Of a stretch of DNA of 12,605 nucleotides, positions 5,905 to 12,059 are shown in pieces (positions within the stretch are counted from its first letter, which is position 1; each line of letters opens with the position of its first letter). The stretch spans positions 1-12,605 of the forward strand of contig DATEQV010000020.1 of NCBI GenBank assembly GCA_035272265.1, given 5' to 3'. This DNA comes from Acidisphaera sp035272265. Lineage in GTDB: Bacteria; Pseudomonadota; Alphaproteobacteria; Acetobacterales; Acetobacteraceae. The notes beneath the pieces are model-generated. The model was not told the origin of the DNA. It did no database searches and was given only the letters and a program-made list of their open reading frames with translations. Made by a program: the position numbers and the translations under genes.

Positions 5905-8265
5905 ATGACGGCGGGCGCCTGGCACCTCTGGCGGCCGGCGTCCCTCCGCGCGCCTGACGGCGTGCAGCCTCCTGGCGTGCAGTCCCCCGGGGTGGACCCG
6001 GGGGCCAAGCCGCCTGCCGACGATCTGGTCGAGGGCCAGGGCGCCCTGTTCGCTCGTCCGCCCCGGCCGCCGCCGCGCTCGATCGTCCGCCAGTTCGAGC
6101 TGACCGAGAAGGTCCTCGCCTACGACCCCAAGGCCGACACCGACCTGATCGACGCCGCCTACGTGCTGGCGATGAAGGCGCACGGCGCGCAGAAGCGCGA
6201 CAACGGCGACCCCTACATCACCCACCCGCTGGCGGTGGCCGACATCCTGGCCGGCTACCGGCTGGACGTCGCCTCGATCGCGACCGCGCTGCTGCACGAC
6301 GTGGTCGAGGACACGCCGGTCACCTTGCGCGAGGTCGAGGAGCGGTTCGGCGCCGAGATCGCCGGCCTGGTCGATGGGGTGACCAAGCTCGGCCGGCTGG
6401 AGCTGCAGTCCGACCGCAGCAAGCAGGCGGAGAACTTCCGCAAGCTCGTGCTCGCGATGAGCCGCGACATCCGCGTGCTGCTCGTCAAGCTCGCCGACCG
6501 GCTGCACAACATGCGCACGCTGCACTACGTGCGCGAGCCGGAGCGCCGGCAGCGCATCGCGCGCGAGACGATGGAGATCTACGCGCCGCTCGCCGAGCGC
6601 ATCGGCATGGACGCGGTGAAGACCGAGCTGCAGACGCTGGCCTTTGCGCAGATCGAGCCCGAGGCGTTCGACACCATCCAGGCGCGGCTGAACTTCCTGC
6701 GCGGCCAGGGTGCGGACGTGATCGAGGAGGTGCGCCAGGAGCTGCGCCGGGTATGCGAGGAGGGCGGCGTCCGCGTCGTCGAGGTGGTCGGGCGCGAGAA
6801 GTCGCCGTACTCGATCTGGGAGAAGATGCAGCGCCGCAACGTGGCGTTCGAGCAGCTGGCCGACATCATGGCGTTCCGCATCGTCGTGCCGACGCGCGAG
6901 GCCTGCTACGCGGCGCTGGGCGCGGTGCACGCCGCCTATCCGGTGATCGCCGGGCGCTTCAAGGACTACATCAGCACGCCGAAGGCCAACGGCTACCAGA
7001 GCCTGCACACCGGCGTGACCCTGCGCGAGCCGCGCAACCAGAAGATCGAGGTGCAGATCCGCACCGCCGAGATGCACGACATCGCCGACAACGGCGTCGC
7101 CGCGCACTGGCTGTACAAGAACAACGAACCCGCGTCGCTGCAGGACCTGCAGCAGTTCCGCTGGGTGCAGGCGCTGCTCGACATCCTCGAGGACAGCGCC
7201 GCGCCGGGCGAGTTCCTCGAGAACACCAAGCTCGAGCTGTACCAGGACCAGGTGTTCTGCTTCACGCCGAAGGGGCAGCTGATCCAGCTGCCGCGCGGCG
7301 CGACACCGGTGGACTTCGCCTACGCGGTGCACAGCCAGGTGGGCGACACCTGCGTGGGCGCGAAGGTCAACGGCCGGCTGATGCCGCTGCGCCACGAGCT
7401 GCAGAACGGCGACCAGGTCGAGATCATGACCGCGCGGGGCGGCACGCCGTCGCCGGCGTGGGAGCGCTTCGTCGTCACCGGCAAGGCGCGTGCGCGCGTC
7501 CGCCGCTACGTCCACCAGCAGCAGCGGCAGCAGTACGTCGCCGACGGGCGCGCGATGCTGGCCAAGGCGTTCCGCCAGGAAGGCGTCGACGGGTCCGAGA
7601 AGGTGCTGGAGGGCGTGCTCAAGACGCTCAAGCAGGCAAGCCTCGAAGACCTGTACATCGTCGTCGGCAACGGCAATCTCGGCCCGAAGGATGTCGTCTA
7701 CGCCGTCTATCCGGAGATGCGGCAGGGCCCGCGCGCGCCGCGCATGGTTCCCTCGCTGCCGCCGCGGCCGGTCAACCGCTCGCCTTCGCGCGCGGGGAAC
7801 GGCGCGCAGATCTCCGGCCTTGTTGCGGGGATGAACGTGCACTTCGCCGGCTGCTGCCATCCGCTGCCGGGCGACCGCATCGTGGGTGTGATCGCCACCG
7901 GCAAAGGGGTCACGATCCACACCCGCGACTGCCACACGCTGGAGAGCTTCGCCGCGACCCCGGAGCGCTTCATCGACGTGGACTGGGAGACCGGCGGCCC
8001 GGCCGAGCCGGGGGCGACGCGTCCCGGCCATACTGCGCGGATCAGCGTGATCGCCGCCAACGAGCCGGCGGCGCTGGCCAGCCTGACCAACGCGGTCAGC
8101 AAGCACGAGGGCGCGATCAACAACCTCAAGATCGTCAACCGCCAGCAGGACTTCTTCGAGATCCTGGTGGACGTGGACGTGCGCGACCTGCGCCACCTGT
8201 CGACGGTGATCGCCGGGCTGCGCGGTGCGGCCGGCATCACCCAGGTCGAGCGGGCCCGCGGCTGA
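5905..8265 (+). CDS. spoT: Bifunctional (p)ppGpp synthetase/hydrolase (RSH family)
   Basis: This enzyme makes and degrades the stringent-response alarmone (p)ppGpp. The 786 residues show the full long-RSH plan. In the HD hydrolase, H93 and H107 precede H131-D132 (LLHDVVED), and D198 and N202 lie in LADRLHNM. The synthetase contains RFKD (351-354), GYQSLHTG and E382 in IEVQIRT. A TGS domain spans about 447-510. A cysteine/histidine region holds C650, C651 and C676. An ACT domain covers about 711-782. The hydrolase residues are intact and RFKD is the motif class of bifunctional enzymes, so both activities are expected. The first 60 residues are an extra proline-rich leader with GVQPPGVQSPGVDPG, so a later GTG (5992 for one) could be the true start; AGGG before ATG 5905 supports the longer form. 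It follows rpoZ by six bases and is directly abutted by acpS. The symbol rel or rsh is equally used. Confidence 0.95.
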   Translation: MTAGAWHLWRPASLRAPDGVQPPGVQSPGVDPGAKPPADDLVEGQGALFARPPRPPPRSIVRQFELTEKVLAYDPKADTDLIDAAYVLAMKAHGAQKRDNGDPYITHPLAVADILAGYRLDVASIATALLHDVVEDTPVTLREVEERFGAEIAGLVDGVTKLGRLELQSDRSKQAENFRKLVLAMSRDIRVLLVKLADRLHNMRTLHYVREPERRQRIARETMEIYAPLAERIGMDAVKTELQTLAFAQIEPEAFDTIQARLNFLRGQGADVIEEVRQELRRVCEEGGVRVVEVVGREKSPYSIWEKMQRRNVAFEQLADIMAFRIVVPTREACYAALGAVHAAYPVIAGRFKDYISTPKANGYQSLHTGVTLREPRNQKIEVQIRTAEMHDIADNGVAAHWLYKNNEPASLQDLQQFRWVQALLDILEDSAAPGEFLENTKLELYQDQVFCFTPKGQLIQLPRGATPVDFAYAVHSQVGDTCVGAKVNGRLMPLRHELQNGDQVEIMTARGGTPSPAWERFVVTGKARARVRRYVHQQQRQQYVADGRAMLAKAFRQEGVDGSEKVLEGVLKTLKQASLEDLYIVVGNGNLGPKDVVYAVYPEMRQGPRAPRMVPSLPPRPVNRSPSRAGNGAQISGLVAGMNVHFAGCCHPLPGDRIVGVIATGKGVTIHTRDCHTLESFAATPERFIDVDWETGGPAEPGATRPGHTARISVIAANEPAALASLTNAVSKHEGAINNLKIVNRQQDFFEILVDVDVRDLRHLSTVIAGLRGAAGITQVERARG

Positions 8266-8676
8266 ATGATCCTCGGCCTGGGTGCCGACCTGTGCGACAT
8301 CCGTCGCGTGGAGAAGGTGATCGCCCGCCACGGCGAGCGCTTCCTGCTGCGGGTGTTCACGCCGGCTGAGCGGGCGAAGGCGGACCGCCGCACCGAATCG
8401 ATCCGTGCCGCCACCTACGCCAAGCGGTTCGCCGCGAAGGAGGCGGCGTCGAAGGCGCTCGGCACCGGGTTTCGTGCCGGCGTGTTCCACTCCGATCTCG
8501 GCGTGGTGAACCTGCCCTCGGGCAAGCCGACGATGCGCATGACCGGCGGCGCGGCGGCGCGGCTGGCGGCCATCACGCCCCCGGGCATGACGGCGGCCGT
8601 GCATCTGACGATGACGGACGAATACCCGTACGCTTACGCCGAGGTCATCATCGAGGCGCTGCCCTCGACCGCCTGA
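8266..8676 (+). CDS. acpS: Holo-[acyl-carrier-protein] synthase
   Basis: AcpS transfers the 4'-phosphopantetheine arm from coenzyme A to a serine of acyl carrier protein, activating fatty acid synthesis. The 136-residue product has the magnesium-binding aspartate D8 in GLGADLCDIRRVEK and the second metal residue E59 in KRFAAKEAASKALG, the two signature motifs of the AcpS-type trimeric transferases. Length is normal. Its ATG is the base after the spoT TGA (TGAATG) and no separate ribosome site is visible, so translation probably depends on ribosomes finishing spoT. pdxJ, which often precedes acpS in proteobacteria, is absent here. The 72 bases after it contain a TTGACA and lead into lepB. Confidence 0.95.
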   Translation: MILGLGADLCDIRRVEKVIARHGERFLLRVFTPAERAKADRRTESIRAATYAKRFAAKEAASKALGTGFRAGVFHSDLGVVNLPSGKPTMRMTGGAAARLAAITPPGMTAAVHLTMTDEYPYAYAEVIIEALPSTA

Positions 8677-8685
8677 CCCTGCCGA

Positions 8686-8717
8686 TTGACAGGTGGGGGG
8701 GCGGGCGGCTCTATCCT
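8686..8717 (+). promoter_or_regulatory. Possible promoter of lepB-rnc-era
   Basis: A perfect TTGACA (8686-8691) lies ten bases after the acpS stop. The best -10 wording, TATCCT at 8712-8717, is 20 bases away, wider than ideal; the alternative CTCTAT (8709-8714) gives 17. The consensus -35 in a short gap before lepB makes an internal promoter plausible. Confidence 0.45.
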
Positions 8718-8748
8718 GCGTTCCCCGATCCCTCCGGAGTTCTGGTCG

Positions 8749-9552
8749 TTGGCCACAGTGGCGAAACGCAAATCGAGCACCCTGCTCGAGAACGTCAAGA
8801 CGATCGTCTATGCGGGCCTGATCGCCATCGGCATCCGGACGTTTCTGGTCGAGCCGTTCAACATCCCCTCGGGCAGCATGATCCCGACGCTGCTGATCGG
8901 CGACTACCTGTTCGTCTCGAAGTTCAGCTACGGCTATTCGCGCTATTCCTTCCCGTTCGCCTTCCCGCCGTTCTCCGGCCGCATCTTCGAGCAGACGCCG
9001 CATCGCGGGGACGTCGCGGTGTTCCGCAATCCGGTGCATCCGTCCGAGGACTACATCAAGCGGATCATCGGGCTGCCCGGCGATCATATCTCGGTGCGCG
9101 ACGGCATCCTGTACGTGAACGGTCAGGCGGCGATGCGCAAGCCGGACGGCAACTGCTACGACGAGGAGCGCGGTCCCGCCGCACAAGGCCAGCAGTATCT
9201 CGAGACGCTGCCCAACGGGGTGACGCACGAGATCTGCAAGACGAGCGACTACGGTTTCGCCAACAACACGCCCGCGCCCGGCGAGTATATCGTGCCGCCC
9301 GGCCATGTGTTCGCGATGGGCGACAACCGCGACAACTCGGCCGACAGCCGGTTCCCCGATCCCGAGCGGGCGTGGCCGTTCGCCGACCGGACCGGCGACA
9401 TCCCGCCGGGCATCGGCTTCGTGCCGATCGAGAACCTTGTCGGCCGTGCGGAATTCATCTTCTTCTCGGTCGATGCGCGCGACCCGTGGTGGCAGGTCTG
9501 GAACTGGCCGTTCGAGGTCCGCTGGAACCGCCTGTTCACCGGCGTGCACTGA
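8749..9552 (+). CDS. lepB: Signal peptidase I
   Basis: LepB removes signal peptides from Sec- and Tat-exported proteins at the outer face of the inner membrane; the transglycosylase and peroxidase in this window would be substrates. Counting from TTG 8749 the protein has 267 residues. A single membrane segment lies at about 17-33 (VKTIVYAGLIAIGI). The catalytic serine is S43 in PSGSM, the general-base lysine K104 in DYIKRIIGLPGD, and the box E motif GDNRDNSADSR is at 191-201. The C-terminal part runs through FVPIENLVGRAEFIFFS, as usual. Start choice: GGAG at 8736-8739 is well placed for TTG 8749 (MATVAKRKSS), while GTG 8758 (MAKRKSS) is the other good candidate but lies 18 bases away. The frame extends to a TTG at 8686, which is part of the promoter-like TTGACA and is unlikely. 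rnc follows directly. Confidence 0.95.
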   Translation: MATVAKRKSSTLLENVKTIVYAGLIAIGIRTFLVEPFNIPSGSMIPTLLIGDYLFVSKFSYGYSRYSFPFAFPPFSGRIFEQTPHRGDVAVFRNPVHPSEDYIKRIIGLPGDHISVRDGILYVNGQAAMRKPDGNCYDEERGPAAQGQQYLETLPNGVTHEICKTSDYGFANNTPAPGEYIVPPGHVFAMGDNRDNSADSRFPDPERAWPFADRTGDIPPGIGFVPIENLVGRAEFIFFSVDARDPWWQVWNWPFEVRWNRLFTGVH

Positions 9553-9628
9553 GACGCGCGCGCACTCGCCCGCCCCGTCGGCCGCCGCGTCGCCGCCCCT
9601 GGCCGAGCCGACGGAGCTGTTCGGCCAC

Positions 9629-10270
9629 GTGTTCGCCAACCCCGCCCTGTTGCGCGAGGCGCTGACCCACCGATCCGCCGCCGGGCGCGGCGGGCATGGC
9701 TCGAACGAGCGACTGGAGTTCGTGGGCGACCGCGTGCTGGGCCTGATCGTCGCCGAGTGGCTCGCCGAGCGTTTTCCCGACGAGCAGGAAGGCAAGCTCG
9801 GTCCGCGGCTCGCGCATCTGGTGTCTCGCCCGGTGCTGGCCGAGGTCGCGCGCGAGGTTGGATTGCCGGACGTGCTGTCGATCGCGAGCGGCGAGGTGCG
9901 CGCGGGCGTGCGCCAGCGTGCGACGGTGCTGGCCGATGCGTTGGAGGCGGCGCTGGGCGCGCTGTACATGGACGGCGGGCTGCCGGTTGCGCGCGACTTC
10001 GTCCGCCGCGTGTGGGGGCCGCGCATCGAGCGGCAGATCAAGCCGCCGAAGGACCCGAAGACGGCGTTGCAGGAATTCGCGCTGGCGCGCGGCTGGGGGC
10101 TGCCAGAGTACACGCTGCTCGGCCGCGAAGGGCCGCCGCACGATCCGATGTTTCGCGTCGGCGTCGCGGTGCCGGGACATGAGGGGCAAGGGCAGGGCAC
10201 GAGCAAGCAGGCGGCCGAGCGGGCAGCGGCGGCGGACCTGATGGCCCGGCTGCACGAGGCGACGGCATGA
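9629..10270 (+). CDS. rnc: Ribonuclease III
   Basis: RNase III cuts double-stranded RNA, including rRNA precursors, and acts as a dimer in the cytoplasm. From GTG 9629 the product has 213 residues. The nuclease signature NERLEFVGDRVLG carries E27, E30 and D34, and the second metal pair is D103 and E106 in LADALEAALG. The double-strand RNA-binding domain runs from about 143 (DPKTALQEFALARGWGLPEY) to about 208, ending TSKQAAERAAAADLMARL. The start is uncertain: homology reaches upstream through ELFGHVF, but the frame from the lepB stop (9552) to 9629 has no ATG, GTG or TTG. GTG 9629 trims the first helix; CTG 9599 (AEPTELFGHVF) or ATG 9473 inside lepB are alternatives. GGAG at 9613-9616 precedes GTG by 12 bases. 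The stop overlaps the era ATG by four bases (ATGA). Confidence 0.93.
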   Translation: MFANPALLREALTHRSAAGRGGHGSNERLEFVGDRVLGLIVAEWLAERFPDEQEGKLGPRLAHLVSRPVLAEVAREVGLPDVLSIASGEVRAGVRQRATVLADALEAALGALYMDGGLPVARDFVRRVWGPRIERQIKPPKDPKTALQEFALARGWGLPEYTLLGREGPPHDPMFRVGVAVPGHEGQGQGTSKQAAERAAAADLMARLHEATA

Positions 10271-11160
10271 CCTCGCGCTGCGGATTTGCGGCGATCGTCG
10301 GCGCGCCGAATGCTGGCAAGTCGACGCTGCTCAACCGGCTGACCGGGGCGAAGCTGTCGATCGTCACGCCGAAGGCGCAGACGACGCGGTTCCGTGTGCT
10401 GGGCATCCTGCTGCGCGGCGAGGCGCAGATCCTGCTGGTCGACACGCCAGGTATTTTTCGCCCGCGCCGCAAGCTGGATCGCGCGATGGTGGCCGCGGCG
10501 TGGACCGGCGTGCAGGACGCCGACGTGACGTTGCTGCTGGTGGACGCGAAGGCGGGACTGACCGAGGGCGTGCGCGCGATCGCCGAGCGGCTCGCGTCGG
10601 AGAAACGGCGGACATGGCTGGTGCTGAACAAGGTCGATCTGGTGGACCGGCCGCGCCTGCTGCCGCTGACGGCGGCGCTGGCCGCGCTGGTGCCGGCCGA
10701 GCAGACCTTCATGGTCAGTGCGTCGACCGGCGACGGGCTTGATGCGCTGAGCGAGGCGCTGGCCGCGGCGATGCCGGAGGGGCCGCATCTGTATCCCGAC
10801 GACGACATCACCGACCTGCCGAACCGTCTGCTCGCCGCCGAGATCGTGCGCGAGCAGATCTTTTTGCAGACGCACGAGGAGGTGCCGTACGGCGCGACGG
10901 TGGAGACCGAGAGCTGGCAGGAGCGCGACGACGGCTCGGTGCGGATCGAGGCGACGATCTACGTCGCGCGGGCGGGGCATAAGGCGATCCTGATCGGCGA
11001 GAAGGGCGCCCGCATCCGCGAGATCGGCGCGCGCGCGCGGGCCGAGTTGGCGACGCTGCTGGAGCGCGCGGTGCATCTGTTCTTGAACGTCAAGGAGCGC
11101 GCGGGCTGGGACGAGGAGAATGCCAGGTTGCGCGCGATCGGGCTGGAGGACGGCGGCTAG
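10267..11160 (+). CDS. era: GTPase Era
   Basis: Era is an essential-type GTPase that binds the 3' end of 16S rRNA and assists small-subunit maturation, matching its neighbour RNase III. The 297-residue protein has all G motifs: GAPNAGKST (12-20), the switch TT at 39-40, DTPG (59-62), NKVD (121-124) and SAS (151-153). A KH RNA-binding domain covers about 230-277 with the GEKG loop at 244-247. Length is normal. ATG 10267 overlaps the rnc stop as ATGA, and GAGG at 10256-10259 gives a ribosome site seven bases away. In most alphaproteobacteria recO follows at once; here a foreign-looking two-gene cassette intervenes. The 82 bases after its stop show no terminator. Confidence 0.97.
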   Translation: MTSRCGFAAIVGAPNAGKSTLLNRLTGAKLSIVTPKAQTTRFRVLGILLRGEAQILLVDTPGIFRPRRKLDRAMVAAAWTGVQDADVTLLLVDAKAGLTEGVRAIAERLASEKRRTWLVLNKVDLVDRPRLLPLTAALAALVPAEQTFMVSASTGDGLDALSEALAAAMPEGPHLYPDDDITDLPNRLLAAEIVREQIFLQTHEEVPYGATVETESWQERDDGSVRIEATIYVARAGHKAILIGEKGARIREIGARARAELATLLERAVHLFLNVKERAGWDEENARLRAIGLEDGG

Positions 11161-11220
11161 CAGCAAGCGGGTCGATCGCGGCGTCCGTCGGCTGCCTGGA
11201 CCCGAGCTTAGCGGGGCGGC

Positions 11221-11250
11221 AGGAGGGGTGGTATGGTGACCTATGCTTGA
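11221..11250 (+). promoter_or_regulatory. Ribosome site with five-codon leader ORF overlapping a gene start
   Basis: AGGAGG (11221-11226) is ideally spaced, six bases, for ATG 11233, which reads only M-V-T-Y-A before TGA (11248-11250). The ATG of the next gene, 11243, lies inside this small frame. That gene cannot start earlier because an in-frame TGA is at 11237. Ribosomes loading at AGGAGG could therefore translate the leader and restart at 11243, or skip it with a long 16-base spacing. Alternatively TATGGT (11232-11237) acts as a -10 giving a leaderless message beginning near 11243. Confidence 0.4.
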
Positions 11251-11536
11251 CCTCAAGGAAGTCGACCGGGTCGCCCAGAATGCCGCGTCTGCGGTGCTGA
11301 AGCGTCTGAGGGTCCGCGTGTTCAGTGAACAAGCGACCGACTCGGATGGAAGGGACGCCTTGAGAATCACGGTCGTATTGCCCCGCAGGATGACCCGACG
11401 TGTGAGCGGCGACGACGCTCTGGACACCGTCGTCCGGGTCCGTCGCGAGCTTCGCGAGGCCGGCGAAGGACGACTCCCGATCATCGAATTTGCGACCGAG
11501 GACGAGTTAGAGGCTGATGCCGATCCTCAACCCTGA
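11243..11536 (+). CDS. Small protein of unknown family, partner of the HEPN-like protein
   Basis: I do not recognise an established family for this 97-residue protein. By eye it has an amphipathic helix at 5-22 (KEVDRVAQNAASAVLKRL), a strand at 23-28, an acidic turn DSDGRDA (33-39), a strand LRITVVL (40-46), a helix at 57-74 (DDALDTVVRVRRELREAG), a strand LPIIEFAT (78-85) and an acidic end. The DSxG...ALRITVVL and LPIIEFATEDEL stretches look like conserved motifs, not random coding. The gene overlaps the HEPN-like gene by 20 bases, so the products are probably made together and may interact. Its plan recalls the end of minimal nucleotidyltransferases (MNT) that partner HEPN toxins, but the GS-x-D-x-D active site is missing. 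An antitoxin or inhibitor role is inference from layout. Base composition is poorer in GC than its neighbours. Confidence 0.75.
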   Translation: MLDLKEVDRVAQNAASAVLKRLRVRVFSEQATDSDGRDALRITVVLPRRMTRRVSGDDALDTVVRVRRELREAGEGRLPIIEFATEDELEADADPQP

Positions 11537-12023
11537 TCACTTCTTCGATCAGGCCGAGAAGCTGGCCTCTTCGCCACTCACCGGTACGGTCCGTCAGGTC
11601 GATCTGAGACGCGCGATCTCGAGTGCCTATTACGGGCTGTTTCATTTCGTCCTGACCGCAGCCGCGGATGAGTTTGTCGGAGTCACCCGCCGCTCCCGCG
11701 GTCAATACACGCTGCTCTACAGAAGCATCGACCATCGCACGCTGAAAGATCTCTGCATCGACGTCGCAAAGCAAAATCCGCCACGCCGATATGCGTCGTA
11801 CGTGCCAAGCGGGTTCGACGCGAACGTGCTGGCGTTTGCCGACGCTGCAGTGGAGCTCCAGGAACGACGCCACATCGCCGACTATGATCCGCAACCGCGG
11901 TTCCGGACAGCCGACGCGAAGCTTGCAGTTGAAATGGCTCGGAGCGCCATCGAGCGCTTCAAGCGAGCGAAGCGGGAGCACCGTAGGGACTTCCTCATCC
12001 TGCTTCTCTGCCCGCCACGATGA
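11517..12023 (+). CDS. HEPN-like domain protein
   Basis: A 168-residue, mostly helical protein. Residues 28-50 (VDLRRAISSAYYGLFHFVLTA) match the first conserved helix of HEPN-type proteins, where RRAxSxAYYALFH is the usual wording. Residues 116-126 read ERRHIADYDPQ, matching the second conserved helix of one HEPN subgroup (RxxADYDP), followed by a long helix to about 153 and a basic end. Many HEPN proteins are RNases in toxin-antitoxin, abortive-infection or CRISPR-linked systems, but the canonical R-x4-6-H catalytic motif is not seen here; R117, R118 and H119 are adjacent. Nuclease activity is therefore open. The start ATG 11517 overlaps the partner gene and has AGAGG three bases upstream. 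The gene ends 36 bases before recO. GC is about 57-58% in two hand-counted lines. Full length is supported by both conserved helices. Confidence 0.8.
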   Translation: MPILNPDHFFDQAEKLASSPLTGTVRQVDLRRAISSAYYGLFHFVLTAAADEFVGVTRRSRGQYTLLYRSIDHRTLKDLCIDVAKQNPPRRYASYVPSGFDANVLAFADAAVELQERRHIADYDPQPRFRTADAKLAVEMARSAIERFKRAKREHRRDFLILLLCPPR

Positions 12024-12059
12024 GGCGCTGCGGGAAGCTCTTGTGAGAAAGCGTGGCTG

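Noticed and set aside
6753..8369. 538-codon plus-strand frame inside spoT and acpS
   Set aside because: It is a shifted frame of genes with intact catalytic motifs. Its translation is alanine/arginine/glycine-rich without domains.
4801..11484. A 6.7-kb open reading frame on the minus strand (2227 codons)
   Set aside because: It runs antisense to folK, rpoZ, spoT, acpS, lepB, rnc and era, all of which have clear motifs. The translation is arginine/histidine/alanine-rich low complexity with no family motif. Long open antisense frames are expected where third codon positions are nearly all G or C.
12020..12046. Eight-codon frame ATGAGG... overlapping the HEPN-like stop
   Set aside because: Too short, with no good ribosome site and no sign of conservation available. 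It may help carry ribosomes towards recO but cannot be supported as a gene.
11161..12059. Insertion-sequence ends or direct repeats flanking the cassette
   Set aside because: I compared 11161-11242 with 12024-12059 by eye and found no convincing direct or inverted repeats.
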